64,000 nt of DNA from Sphaerisporangium krabiense (GCF_014200435.1 NZ_JACHBR010000002.1:1247001-1311000); one strand, 5' to 3'. Positions 51,144 through 59,879 are shown, numbered from the stretch's first letter. The notes: generated by a model from the letters alone, not told the origin. A program made the numbers and translations.

Positions 51144-51890
51144 TTGTCCACCCTGGAAATTCGTGACCTGCATGTCGCCGTGGAGGACAAGGAGATCCTG
51201 CGCGGCGTCGACCTGACCGTCCGCTCCGGCGAGACCCACGCCCTGATGGGGCCGAACGGCTCGGGCAAGTCGACGCTCGCCTACGCGATCGCCGGTCACC
51301 CGAAGTACACCGTCACCTCCGGCACCGTCACCCTCGACGGCGAGGACGTCCTGTCGCTCGGCGTCGACGAGCGCGCCCGCGCCGGCCTGTTCCTGGCCAT
51401 GCAGTACCCGGTCGAGGTCCCGGGCGTCTCGGTGTCCAACTTCCTGCGCAGCGCCGTCACGGCCGTGCGCGGCGAGGCGCCGAAGCTGCGCCTGTTCACC
51501 AAGGAGCTCAAGGAGGGCATGGACGCCCTGTCCATCGACTCCTCCTTCGCCCAGCGCAACCTCAACGAGGGCTTCTCCGGCGGTGAGAAGAAGCGCCACG
51601 AGATCCTCCAGCTCGAACTGCTCAAGCCGAAGATCGCCATCCTGGACGAGACCGACTCCGGCCTGGACGTCGACGCGCTGCGCGTCGTCTCCGAGGGCGT
51701 CAACCGGTTCCGCTCCTCGGGCGAGACCGGCGTGCTGCTGATCACGCACTACACCCGCATCCTGCGCTACGTGAAGCCCGACTTCGTCCACGTCTTCGCG
51801 GGCGGCAGGATCGTCGAGGAGGGCGGCCCCGAGCTGGCCGACAAGCTCGAGTCCGAGGGCTACGAGCGCTACACCAAGGCGACTGCATGA
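51144..51890 (+). CDS. sufC: Fe-S cluster assembly ATPase SufC
   Basis: 248 residues. Walker A is GPNGSGKSTLAYA, the signature region is FSGGEKKRHEILQL and Walker B is IAILDETDSGLDVDALRVV, the SufC form. AMQYPVEVPGVSVSNFLRSAV is a SufC hallmark. It powers SufBD. The start is a TTG at 51144 with CAGGAG nine bases upstream and no alternative ATG nearby. Confidence 0.97.
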   Translation: MSTLEIRDLHVAVEDKEILRGVDLTVRSGETHALMGPNGSGKSTLAYAIAGHPKYTVTSGTVTLDGEDVLSLGVDERARAGLFLAMQYPVEVPGVSVSNFLRSAVTAVRGEAPKLRLFTKELKEGMDALSIDSSFAQRNLNEGFSGGEKKRHEILQLELLKPKIAILDETDSGLDVDALRVVSEGVNRFRSSGETGVLLITHYTRILRYVKPDFVHVFAGGRIVEEGGPELADKLESEGYERYTKATA

Positions 51891-53149
51891 CCGACAGCAC
51901 GTTCGAGGTGGAGAGGATCCGGAAGGACTTCCCGATCCTCTCCCGCGAGCTGCCCGGGGGCCGGCCCCTGATCTACCTGGATTCCGGCAACTCCTCGCAG
52001 AAGCCCGCGCACGTCATCACCACCATGCGCGACCATCTGGAGCAGCACTACAGCAACGTCGGCCGGGCGCTGCACGTGCTGGGCAGCGAGTCGACCGAGG
52101 CCTACGAGGGCGCCCGCGACGCGGTGGCCGCCTTCGTCGGCGCGCCGAGCCGTGACGAGATCATCTTCACCAAGAACGCCTCCGAGGCGCTGAACCTCGT
52201 GGCGTACGCCTTCGGCAACCCCGTGGGCGAGGACGAGCGCTTCCGCCTCGGCCCGGGCGACGAGATCGTGATCTCCGAGATGGAGCACCACTCCAACATC
52301 GTGCCCTGGCAGCTCCTGGTCCAGCGCACGGGCGCCACGCTGCGGTGGTTCCCCGTGACCGACGAGGGCCGGCTGGACCTGTCCGGGCTGGACGAGCTGG
52401 TCACGGAACGCACGAAGATCGTGTCGATCGTCCACCAGTCCAACGTCCTCGGCACGGTCAACCCGGTCGCGCAGGTCCTGGCGCGGGCCCGCCAGGTCGG
52501 CGCGCTGATGATGCTCGACGCCTCCCAGTCGGTGCCCCACCGCCCGGTGGACGTGGCCGCGCTCGGCGTCGACTTCGTCGCCTTCACCGGCCACAAGATG
52601 GTCGGCCCCTCCGGCATCGGCGTGCTGTGGGGGAAGAACGAGCTGCTGGAGGCCATGCCTCCGTTCCTCGGCGGCGGCGAGATGATCGAGGCCGTCTGGA
52701 TGGACCACTCCACGTTCGCGCCGGTGCCGCACAAGTTCGAGGCCGGCACCCCGCCGATCGTCGAGGCGGTCGGGCTCGGCGCCGCGGTCGAGTACCTCAC
52801 CGGCATCGGCATGGAGGAGATCCGGCGGCACGAGCACGAGCTCACCGAGTACGCGCTCGGCGCGCTCGCGGAGGTCCCGGGACTGCGGGTGATCGGCCCC
52901 ACCACGGCCGAGGACCGCGGGGGCACGCTGTCGTTCACGATCCCCGGCATCCACCCGCACGACGTCGGGCAGATCCTCGACGACCGGTTCGGCATAGCCG
53001 TGCGCGTCGGGCACCACTGCGCCCGGCCGCTGCACCTGCGCTTCGGAATACCGGCGACCACACGGGCGTCGTTCTACCTGTACAACACCACGGACGAGAT
53101 CGACGCGCTGGTCCGGGGGCTCCGCCACGTCCAGAAGGTGTTCGGATAA
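51887..53149 (+). CDS. sufS: Cysteine desulfurase SufS
   Basis: 420 residues, a PLP class V aminotransferase fold. It takes sulfur from cysteine as a persulfide for cluster building. The PLP lysine is in FTGHKMVGPSGIG and the catalytic cysteine in RVGHHCARPLHLRFG. YLDSGNSSQKP near the N-terminus is typical. The start overlaps the sufC stop by four bases. The partner that accepts the sulfur is SufU, encoded next. Confidence 0.97.
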   Translation: MTDSTFEVERIRKDFPILSRELPGGRPLIYLDSGNSSQKPAHVITTMRDHLEQHYSNVGRALHVLGSESTEAYEGARDAVAAFVGAPSRDEIIFTKNASEALNLVAYAFGNPVGEDERFRLGPGDEIVISEMEHHSNIVPWQLLVQRTGATLRWFPVTDEGRLDLSGLDELVTERTKIVSIVHQSNVLGTVNPVAQVLARARQVGALMMLDASQSVPHRPVDVAALGVDFVAFTGHKMVGPSGIGVLWGKNELLEAMPPFLGGGEMIEAVWMDHSTFAPVPHKFEAGTPPIVEAVGLGAAVEYLTGIGMEEIRRHEHELTEYALGALAEVPGLRVIGPTTAEDRGGTLSFTIPGIHPHDVGQILDDRFGIAVRVGHHCARPLHLRFGIPATTRASFYLYNTTDEIDALVRGLRHVQKVFG

Positions 53150-53152
53150 GAC

Positions 53153-53590
53153 ATGATCGCCGAGTCGCTGTACCAGGAGCTGATCCTGGAGCATTACAAG
53201 CACCCGCAGGGCCGGGGCCTGCGCGAGCCGTACGACGCCGAGGTGCACCACGTGAACCCGACCTGCGGCGACGAGGTCACCATGCGGGTGAAGCTCGGCG
53301 ACGGCGGCAAGGTCGAGGACGTCTCCTACGACGGGCAGGGCTGCTCGATCAGCCAGGCCGCGGCGTCGGTGCTGCACGAGCTGGCCACCGGCTCGACCGT
53401 CGAGAGCACCCTCGCGGTCGTGGACGAGTTCACCCGGCTGATGCAGGGCCGGGGGCAGGTCGAGCCGGACGAGGACGTCCTCGGGGACGCGGTGGCGTTC
53501 GCCGGGGTGGCCAAGTACCCGGCGCGGGTCAAGTGCGCCCTGCTGGCCTGGATGGCCTACAAGGACGCCCTGGTGAGGAGCTCGGCATGA
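53153..53590 (+). CDS. sufU: SufU zinc-dependent sulfur acceptor (NifU-like)
   Basis: 145 residues. Cysteines in NPTCGDEV, GQGCSISQ and ARVKCALLAW coordinate zinc in SufU proteins. Sulfur passes from SufS to SufU by ligand exchange. LYQELILEHYKHPQGRG opens the family. It starts three bases after sufS. The stop overlaps a possible 22-codon reading frame leading to the next gene. Confidence 0.96.
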   Translation: MIAESLYQELILEHYKHPQGRGLREPYDAEVHHVNPTCGDEVTMRVKLGDGGKVEDVSYDGQGCSISQAAASVLHELATGSTVESTLAVVDEFTRLMQGRGQVEPDEDVLGDAVAFAGVAKYPARVKCALLAWMAYKDALVRSSA

Positions 53591-53655
53591 TCGGCGTGCG
53601 AGCCCTGGACGACAACCGCCGCGCGTGGGCGCGGCGAGGCGAGGAGGCGGCGTGA
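53587..53655 (+). other. Possible 22-codon coupling reading frame between sufU and sufT
   Basis: ATG at 53587 overlaps the sufU stop (ATGA) and its own TGA at 53653-53655 overlaps the next GTG. The peptide would be MIGVRALDDNRRAWARRGEEAA. It has no separate ribosome site. It may carry ribosomes across the 61-base gap, but it could equally be untranslated chance. Confidence 0.3.
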
Positions 53656-54026
53656 GCAAGCCCGTGGAGACCCCGACCGGGGCCGAGGCCGGATACGACG
53701 GCGAGACCACGCTCGAAGAGGTCTTCGAGGCGCTCAAGGACGTCGTGGACCCCGAGCTCGGCGTCAACGTCGTCGACCTCGGCCTGGTGTACGGCGTCAA
53801 CCTCGACCCGGGGCAGCCCGGCGGGGCGCCCGTGGCGACGCTGGACATGACGCTGACCAGCGCCGCGTGCCCGCTCACCGACGTCATCGAGGAGCAGGCC
53901 CACTCCGCCCTGGACGGCATGGTGTCCGATGTGAAGATCAACTGGGTCTGGCTTCCCCCGTGGGGTCCCGACAAGATCACCGACGACGGGCGCGAGCAGC
54001 TCCGCATGCTCGGCTTCAACGTCTGA
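53652..54026 (+). CDS. sufT: MIP18/PaaD-family (DUF59) Fe-S assembly protein SufT
   Basis: 124 residues. The DUF59 core is VFEALKDVVDPELGVNVVDLGLVYG, followed by MTLTSAACPLTDVIEEQ with the conserved cysteine. Family members help mature Fe-S proteins and are the usual last gene of actinobacterial suf operons. GTG at 53652 is preceded by GAGGAGG. The C-terminal WVWLPPWGPDKITDDGREQLRMLGFNV is also typical. Confidence 0.94.
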   Translation: MSKPVETPTGAEAGYDGETTLEEVFEALKDVVDPELGVNVVDLGLVYGVNLDPGQPGGAPVATLDMTLTSAACPLTDVIEEQAHSALDGMVSDVKINWVWLPPWGPDKITDDGREQLRMLGFNV

Positions 54027-54039
54027 GCCCGCGTCCCGG

Positions 54040-54057
54040 CCCGGGCGTCCGCCCGGG
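54040..54057 (+). terminator. Hairpin ending the suf operon
   Basis: CCCGGGCG (54040-54047) pairs with CGCCCGGG (54050-54057) around a two-base tip, 13 bases after the sufT stop. The remaining sequence to 54260 is GC-rich and shows no gene. Confidence 0.55.
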
Positions 54058-54260
54058 TCACCGTCGCAGCCGGCGCCAGGAGCCACCGTCCGGGCCACGA
54101 CGCGCGCCCACGGCCACGCCGTCCCGGGGACGGTGACGCACGCCGTCGTCGCGCGCCTCGGACCGCGGCCGCGCGATCCGGGCGGCGCAGCGCGTTCCGC
54201 CCGCCGGCCGCGCCGTCACGTCCGGCGCCCGGCCCCGCGCCGTCCCCGTGATCGCCCTCG

Positions 54261-54292
54261 TTGATCGCGGCCCCGCCCGGGTCGGGTAGACT
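54261..54292 (+). promoter_or_regulatory. Candidate promoter of the DEAD-box helicase gene
   Basis: TTGATC (54261-54266) and TAGACT (54287-54292) resemble -35 and -10 boxes, with a rather long 20-base spacer. A start near 54299 would leave about 155 bases of untranslated leader before the GTG at 54454. The leader includes a small hairpin TACGGCG/CGCCGTA at 54373-54388. Confidence 0.45.
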
Positions 54293-54412
54293 GGACACAC
54301 ACCCCTTCATGAGCGGCGCTCGCGTCCGTTGCGAGGCGCACTCCCGCGTCCCCCGGGCGCCCTCATGTTCACTACGGCGCACGCCGTACGTCCCGGCTCG
54401 TCCTTTCGCAGA

Positions 54413-54452
54413 AGTGACGTGCCATCTCTCGTCGATCGAAAGGCACGTCACT
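54413..54452 (+). promoter_or_regulatory. Stem-loop covering the ribosome site of the helicase gene
   Basis: AGTGACGTGCC (54413-54423) pairs perfectly with GGCACGTCACT (54442-54452). The ribosome site GAAAGG (54438-54443) lies at the loop/stem edge, and the stem ends one base before the GTG at 54454. Folding should limit initiation; a helicase could open it. Confidence 0.7.
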
Positions 54453-54453
54453 C

Positions 54454-55959
54454 GTGACAACCAGCAACGCCGCCATGCCCGCGCACGCCCAGGCGGAGCC
54501 GCAGGACGCGCCGCCGGCGCGTCAGGGCCGGGCGGCGTCGGAGTCCGCCCCGTCGGAGTTCGCCCTCCTCGGCCTCCCGAAGCCCCTGATCAGCGCGCTC
54601 GCCCGCCAGGGCATCACCAGCCCGTTCCCCATCCAGCGGGCCACCATCCCCGACATCCTCGCCGGGCGCGACGTGCTCGGCCGGGGCCAGACCGGCTCGG
54701 GCAAGACCCTGGCCTTCGGCCTGCCCGCCATGACGCGCGTCGCCGGGACCAGGGCCGCCGCGGGCCGTCCCCTCGCCGTCGTCCTCGTGCCGACCCGCGA
54801 GCTCGCCATGCAGGTCACCGACGCGCTGGAGCCGCTCGGCCGCGGCCTGTCCCTGCGCATGAAGACCGTCGTCGGCGGCATGTCCATGGGCAGGCAGATC
54901 GAGGCGCTGCGGCGCGGCGTCGAGATCGTCGTCGCCACCCCCGGGCGGCTCACCGACCTGGTCCAGCAGGGCGAGTGCTCGCTGGCCGACGTCAAGGTCA
55001 CCGTGATCGACGAGGCCGACCACATGTGCGACCTCGGCTTCTTCCCCGTGGTCAGCGCGCTGCTCGCCCGGACCCCCGCCGACTGCCAGCGCCTGCTGTT
55101 CTCCGCCACCCTGGACGGCGACGTCGACAAGCTCGTCCGCCGCTTCCTGGACGACCCGGTGACGCACTCCCTGGCCCCGGCCACCTCGCCCGTGGACACC
55201 ATGGAGCACCACATGGTCCAGGTCACCCGGGACGACAAGTTCGCGGTCACCGCCGAGATCGCCGGCCGTGAGGGCCGCACGATCATGTTCGTGCGCACCC
55301 AGCACGGCGTCGACCGCCTGGTGAAGCAGCTCGCCCGGGTCGGCGTCCGCGCGGGCGGCCTGCACGGGGGCAAGCGCCAGAACCAGCGCACCCGCATCCT
55401 GTCGGAGTTCCGCGACGGCGCGGTCGGCGTCCTGGTCTGCACCGACGTGGCCGCCCGCGGCATCCACGTCGACGACGTCAGCCTCGTCCTGCACGTGGAC
55501 CCGCCGATGGACCACAAGAGCTACCTGCACCGCGGCGGGCGCACGGCGCGGGCCGGCGAGCGCGGCACGGTGATGACCCTGGTGCTGCCCGGCGAGCGCC
55601 GGTCGGCGGAGTCGATGACCCGCCGCGCCGGGGTGCGGCCGCAGCGCCTGAAGGCCGTGCCGGGAGACCCGCTGCTGGCCGAGCTGGCGGGCGCGCGGAC
55701 GCCGAGCGGGATCGCGGTCCCGGTCTGGGAGCCGCCGGCCCCGGTCGCCGAGCGGCGCCCGCGCCGTGAGGGAGGCCAGGGCGGCGACCGCCGTCCGCGC
55801 CGCTACCACGACCGCTCCCGCGAGGAGGGCGAGCGCCGCGACGGCGACCAGCGGCCGGGCGAGCGCCGTGAGCGCAGGTTCGACGGCGAGCGGCGCCCGG
55901 AGGGCCGGTCCGGGTCCCGCGGCGCGGGCCCGCGCACGCGGCGAGCCGCCCAGGGGTGA
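54454..55959 (+). CDS. DEAD-box ATP-dependent RNA helicase
   Basis: 501 residues. The motifs are in order: Q-motif region TSPFPIQRATIPDIL, Walker A TGSGKT, PTRELAMQ, DEAD in VIDEADHMCDLGF, SAT in LFSATLD, and HRGGRTARAGERG. The C-terminal 110 residues are a disordered Arg/Glu/Gly-rich tail (RRPRREGGQGGDRR onwards) that likely binds RNA, as in RhlE/DeaD-type proteins. It probably remodels ribosomal or mRNA structures in the cold or under stress. A hairpin in its own leader sequesters the ribosome site, which would suit autoregulation. Confidence 0.95.
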   Translation: MTTSNAAMPAHAQAEPQDAPPARQGRAASESAPSEFALLGLPKPLISALARQGITSPFPIQRATIPDILAGRDVLGRGQTGSGKTLAFGLPAMTRVAGTRAAAGRPLAVVLVPTRELAMQVTDALEPLGRGLSLRMKTVVGGMSMGRQIEALRRGVEIVVATPGRLTDLVQQGECSLADVKVTVIDEADHMCDLGFFPVVSALLARTPADCQRLLFSATLDGDVDKLVRRFLDDPVTHSLAPATSPVDTMEHHMVQVTRDDKFAVTAEIAGREGRTIMFVRTQHGVDRLVKQLARVGVRAGGLHGGKRQNQRTRILSEFRDGAVGVLVCTDVAARGIHVDDVSLVLHVDPPMDHKSYLHRGGRTARAGERGTVMTLVLPGERRSAESMTRRAGVRPQRLKAVPGDPLLAELAGARTPSGIAVPVWEPPAPVAERRPRREGGQGGDRRPRRYHDRSREEGERRDGDQRPGERRERRFDGERRPEGRSGSRGAGPRTRRAAQG

Positions 55960-56057
55960 CCCGGGCGGCCCGCCGGGCCGGGGAAGCCGGCGCGGTGGGT
56001 CTCGGTGGCCTGACCGGGCCGGGACCCGATCGGACGTGATCCGGCGGGCGGGCGCGG

Positions 56058-56657
56058 TCAGGCGTGGTCGGCGCAGCAGGGCGTCGGGTCCGGCACCTCG
56101 GCCGGCATGAGCGCGCCGCCGATCGCGGGCATGGTCAGCAGCACGATCCGGCCGTCGCGCCACTGCGGGCGCACGAAGCCCTGCGTCACGACCGGTGTGC
56201 CGGGCTCGGGGTCGCCGGCGTGGGCCAGCACCGCGACGCGCTCGATCGCCGAGCGGTCCAGCAGCTCGGCGACGGTCAGCGTCCCGGTCAGCGCCTCGTG
56301 CCCGGGGTAGACGACCAGGCGCCCGCCGGACCGCGCCGCGTGCTCGGCCGCGGCCAGCGCGGCGCCCTCCGCCAGAGCCCCGGGCCCGGCGCGGCGCCCG
56401 CCGAGCGCGGCCCCGAGGCCGTCCGGCGGCTCGGGAAGCCGAGGCGGCCCGCCGGGCGCGGTCGCGCCGAGGTCCAGGGACAGGGCGACGTGCGGCAGGC
56501 CCGTCGCCGTGCGGACGAAGTGCGTGCAGCCGACGATCCCCGCCGGTCCGCCGGGCGCCTCCGCCCCGTCCGTGAGCTCCAGGGAGTCCAGGACGTGGCG
56601 GAGCAGGTGCTCGGCCTCGGGGACCGTCCGCGAGCCCGCGTCAAGGCCGAGGATCAT
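56058..56657 (-). CDS. Unrecognised 199-residue protein
   Basis: The protein begins MILGLDAGSRTVPEAEHLL and has an N-terminal region with GIVGCTHFVRTATGLPHVALSLDL, a Gly/Pro/Ala-rich middle, and a C-terminal half with ERVAVLAHAGDPEPGTPVVTQGFVRPQWRDGRIVLL that looks like beta strands. It ends in CCADHA. I recognise no family, signal peptide or membrane segment. The ATG at 56657 overlaps the stop of the upstream PHP gene by four bases, so the two are coupled. Codon use is normal. Confidence 0.6.
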   Translation of the reverse strand: MILGLDAGSRTVPEAEHLLRHVLDSLELTDGAEAPGGPAGIVGCTHFVRTATGLPHVALSLDLGATAPGGPPRLPEPPDGLGAALGGRRAGPGALAEGAALAAAEHAARSGGRLVVYPGHEALTGTLTVAELLDRSAIERVAVLAHAGDPEPGTPVVTQGFVRPQWRDGRIVLLTMPAIGGALMPAEVPDPTPCCADHA

Positions 56658-58441
56658 CCGCGCGGCACGATCCAGATCGGGTTGCTGTAGAACCACAGGT
56701 CCTTCCACGGGTCGGCGTCGCCGAAGACGTCGATCGCGGGGCCGGCCGGGTCGACGGCCGCGCCCAGCAGGCCCGGGGCGCCGCGGTTGCCGTCCGTGCC
56801 GCGCAGGCGCACGTACACCGGGCGGGCGATCGCGCCGAGCTGGTAGGTGAAGCTCACCGTGCCGGTGTTCTTGCCCACCTCGAAGGACTTGACGACCTTG
56901 GTGGCCGGGGTCGTGAACACGTCCTTGTCGGCGGCCGGGCCGGTGACGTCGCCCTGGATGACGTCCACGCGGGCGAGGGCGGGGACGAACTGCGCCCAGT
57001 TGGGCCGGTCGGCCAGGGTGATCTCGATGGCGACCTCGACCTTGGCGCCCTTGCGCACCTGCAGCGTGTCGCCGAGGGTGACGCCGCGCTCGCCGCCCTT
57101 GACCTCGCGGACCCGCACGACCAGGCCGCTGATCAGGCCGCCGTGGTCCACCCAGACGCGGCCGGCGCGCAGGGCGTCCATGACGGCGCCGTAGGCGAAG
57201 CTCTTCGCGCCGACGTGGGTGCGGCTGTAGTAGCCGGGCCAGAAGTCGCCGTTGTTCAGGTTGGGCGTGCCGCCGTGGACCGGGTCGTTGTACCGGCCGT
57301 TGGCGTCGAAGCCGCCGCCGGGCCCGCGCACGCTGGTGTCGCCCCACACGGTGTGGGAGTCGGAGTTGGCGGTGATCCACCACGGCTTGCCCTCGGCGAG
57401 GAGGCTGTCCCACAGGCCGCCGACCGTCGCGGTCATCCAATCGAAGCCGCCGAAGGTCTTGTAGCTCTCGGCCGGGTAGCCGGGGAAGGAGTCGGCGCTC
57501 GGGCCGCCGTCGTAGTACCCGCGCCCGCCGCCGGGTCCGGCCGGCTTGGGGATGCCCGCCGCCTGGTGCCCGGGGGCGCCCTCCATGCCGACGGCGATGC
57601 CGGGCGCGGCGTCGCGCCAGCCGCGGATCTCGTGCGGGGAGTCGATGCCCTTGCGCGAGGGGTGGTTGGCGAGGAACAGCGCGTCGTCCACGCGCCGCCG
57701 CTTGACGGCCTGGGCGAGGAAGTTCAGGCCCGCGATGGCCAGGGCCTCGTTCTGCGGCGTGCCGGCGGTCGCGCCCTTGACCGCGCCGTCGAAGGAGTTC
57801 TCGAACTCCTTCAGCGTGGCGACCTCCTCGCGGCCCGGGGCGACGAAGACGGTGCCGTGCTCGGCGGCGGGGATGTTCCACTCCAGGCCCTGGAAGACCA
57901 GGGTGTCCTTGACGAGCCGGCGCGCGGCGACGATGTCGGGGTTGACGATCTCGACGCCGATCTTGGCGTGCGTGGCGCCGCCGTGGTCGGTGATGACCAT
58001 CCAGTCCAGGCCGAACGCGTTGGCGTGCCGGACGTGGTCGATCACGCGGTACTGGCCGTCGGAGCTGTGCTGGGTGTGGATGTGGTGGTCCCCGGCCAGC
58101 CACCGGTAGCCGTCGCGCGGTTCGTCGCCGTGCCGGGCGCGGGCGGCGGAGGACGCCGAGGCGGCGGCCTCGCCCTGCGCGCCGAGCACGCCCGCGGCGG
58201 TCAGGCCCGCGCCGAGCAGGCCCGCGCGCCGGAACATCTGGCGCCGCGACAGCTCGGAGGGGGAGAGCTCGGCGTCCGGGACGGTCAGGTCGGCGACCGG
58301 GCCGAGGCCGGCCCCTTCGGCGTCGTGCGCGTGAGGGTGTGCGTGATCGTGGGGGTGTGCGTGATCGTGAGGGTGATCGTGCCCGTGGCCCAATTTCTTG
58401 CCTTTCCCGATGCGGACCGGATCGATCTTGGTCCGGTCCAC
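56654..58441 (-). CDS. PHP-domain metal-dependent phosphoesterase with His-rich N-terminus and Tat-like signal
   Basis: 595 residues. Residues 18-40 are a His/Asp/Pro/Ala run (HGHDHPHDHAHPHDHAHPHA), then LSRRQMFRRAGLLGAGLTAAGV is a twin-arginine-like signal, then the PHP domain begins with GDHHIHTQHSSDGQ and has MVITDHGGATH and ITANSDSHTVWGD as further metal-ligand segments. It should hydrolyse a phosphoester using two or three metal ions. If exported, the His-rich part lies on the cytoplasmic side of the Tat signal. I chose GTG 58441 with GAGGG six bases upstream; the frame is open further. Confidence 0.85.
   Translation of the reverse strand: MDRTKIDPVRIGKGKKLGHGHDHPHDHAHPHDHAHPHAHDAEGAGLGPVADLTVPDAELSPSELSRRQMFRRAGLLGAGLTAAGVLGAQGEAAASASSAARARHGDEPRDGYRWLAGDHHIHTQHSSDGQYRVIDHVRHANAFGLDWMVITDHGGATHAKIGVEIVNPDIVAARRLVKDTLVFQGLEWNIPAAEHGTVFVAPGREEVATLKEFENSFDGAVKGATAGTPQNEALAIAGLNFLAQAVKRRRVDDALFLANHPSRKGIDSPHEIRGWRDAAPGIAVGMEGAPGHQAAGIPKPAGPGGGRGYYDGGPSADSFPGYPAESYKTFGGFDWMTATVGGLWDSLLAEGKPWWITANSDSHTVWGDTSVRGPGGGFDANGRYNDPVHGGTPNLNNGDFWPGYYSRTHVGAKSFAYGAVMDALRAGRVWVDHGGLISGLVVRVREVKGGERGVTLGDTLQVRKGAKVEVAIEITLADRPNWAQFVPALARVDVIQGDVTGPAADKDVFTTPATKVVKSFEVGKNTGTVSFTYQLGAIARPVYVRLRGTDGNRGAPGLLGAAVDPAGPAIDVFGDADPWKDLWFYSNPIWIVPRG
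58335..58369 (-). repeat. Two copies of a 17-base repeat (18-base period) encoding the His-rich run
   Basis: GGGTGTGCGTGATCGTG occurs at 58335-58351 and 58353-58369, in frame with the minus-strand gene, giving two HDHAHP units. Slippage could change the length of the histidine run. Confidence 0.8.
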
Positions 58442-58693
58442 CAGGAACCCTCGCAAAAGGCACTGAACTCGATGTGAACACTCCGGATCGGGCGGGGGTC
58501 CAACGGCTTGCGATCGTGGCTCCCGGACGGCCGCCGCCCTCGCGCGCGTTTTCTGTGCCGCCGGCGCGCGCCCCGGGCGGGGGAGCAAGCGCGCGGGGAC
58601 GCGGCACGCGATCTCGCCAGATGGGCGCCTGCCGCGTCGCACGCTCCGGGCCGACTACTCTTGACGGGCAGGCACACCCACGTGAGAGAGAAC

Positions 58694-58957
58694 ATGAAGA
58701 CCTTCGAAGAGCTGTTCGCCGAGCTGTCGGACAAGGCGCGCACCCGTCCCGCCGGGTCGGGCACCGTCGCGGCCCTGGACGCCGGTGTCCATGCCATCGG
58801 CAAGAAGGTCGTGGAGGAGGCGGCCGAGAGCTGGATGGCCGCCGAGCACGAGTCGGCCGACCGCGCGGCGGAAGAGATCTCGCAGCTCCTCTATCACGTG
58901 CAGGTCCTGATGATCGCCCGGGGCATCGGGCTCGACGAGGTCTACAAGCATCTCTAG
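58694..58957 (+). CDS. hisE: Phosphoribosyl-ATP pyrophosphatase
   Basis: 87 residues, normal length for the stand-alone HisE of actinobacteria. It hydrolyses phosphoribosyl-ATP to phosphoribosyl-AMP, the second step of histidine synthesis. The MazG-like metal-binding motif is [16 protein letters not shown] and [19 protein letters not shown] at 58694 is preceded by GAGAGAG. It sits 60 bases before hisG, as in related genomes. Confidence 0.95.
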   Translation: MKTFEELFAELSDKARTRPAGSGTVAALDAGVHAIGKKVVEEAAESWMAAEHESADRAAEEISQLLYHVQVLMIARGIGLDEVYKHL

Positions 58958-59017
58958 GCCGGCTCCGACCGGCCTTCGCCGACCGGCCTCGTCCTCTCCG
59001 ATCCGAAGGAACCATCC

Positions 59018-59869
59018 GTGACCATGCTGCGCCTGGCCGTGCCCAACAAGGGCGTTCTCACCGAGGCCGCCCAGACCATCCTGAAAGAGGCGGGCTACCG
59101 CGCCCGCAAGGACTCCAAAGAGCTCGTCGTCGTCGACCCCGAGAACGCCTGCGAGCTGTTCTTCCTGCGCCCCCGCGACATCGCCGTCTACGTCGGCGAG
59201 GGCACCCTGGACGCCGGCATCACCGGCCTGGACATGCTGTTCGACTCCGGCGCCCCGGCCGAGGAGGTCATGCCGCTCGGCTTCGGCGTCTCCACCTTCC
59301 GCTTCGCCGCCAAGGCCGGGGTGTTCTCCTCGGTCAGGGACCTCGACGGCATGCGCGTGGCCACCTCCTACGCCGGCCTGCTCGGCAAGCACCTCGCCGA
59401 GGTCGGCGTCGAGGCCCGGGTGATCAAGCTGGACGGCGCGGTCGAGACCGCGATCCGTCTCGGGGTGGCCGACGCCGTCGCCGACGTCGTCGAGACCGGC
59501 ACCACCCTGCGCAACGTCGGCCTGGACGTCTTCGGCGACCCCATCGCCCACTCCCAGGCCGTGCTGATCAAGCGGGCCGGCGCGGAGGAGACCTCGGGCC
59601 TGCGTCAGCTCGTCCGCCGCCTGCAGGGCGTCATCGTCGCCCGCGACTACGTGATGATCGACTACGACATCCGGGCCGAGCGCATCGACGAGGCCATCGC
59701 GCTCACCCCCGGCATGGAGGGGCCGACGGTGTCCCCGCTGCACCGCGAGGGCTGGGTCGCGGTCCGCGCGATGGTGCCCCGCAAGGGCCACCAGCAGGTG
59801 ATGGACCAGCTGGGGGAGATCGGCGCCAAGGCCGTCCTCGCCACCGCCATCTTCGCCTGCCGCCTGTAG
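59018..59869 (+). CDS. hisG: ATP phosphoribosyltransferase, long (HisG-L) form
   Basis: 283 residues with the C-terminal regulatory ACT-like domain (about 215-283), so it is the long, histidine-inhibited form. It joins ATP and PRPP in the first step of histidine synthesis. LAVPNKGVLTEAAQTIL opens the catalytic domain and VADAVADVVETGTTLRNVGL is the PRPP-binding region. GTG at 59018 has AAGGA seven bases upstream; ATG at 59024 is possible. It ends at a strong terminator. Confidence 0.96.
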   Translation: MTMLRLAVPNKGVLTEAAQTILKEAGYRARKDSKELVVVDPENACELFFLRPRDIAVYVGEGTLDAGITGLDMLFDSGAPAEEVMPLGFGVSTFRFAAKAGVFSSVRDLDGMRVATSYAGLLGKHLAEVGVEARVIKLDGAVETAIRLGVADAVADVVETGTTLRNVGLDVFGDPIAHSQAVLIKRAGAEETSGLRQLVRRLQGVIVARDYVMIDYDIRAERIDEAIALTPGMEGPTVSPLHREGWVAVRAMVPRKGHQQVMDQLGEIGAKAVLATAIFACRL

Positions 59870-59879
59870 CGCCGTTCCG

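Noticed and set aside
58320-58395. Non-coding minisatellite
   Set aside because: The period is 18 bases and stays in frame with the PHP gene, giving a sensible His-rich peptide.
56058-59015. A 985-codon minus-strand frame running across the PHP gene region and hisE
   Set aside because: Its last 200 codons are the real 199-residue gene; the rest is low-complexity Arg/Pro/Gly antisense to, or out of frame with, recognised genes.
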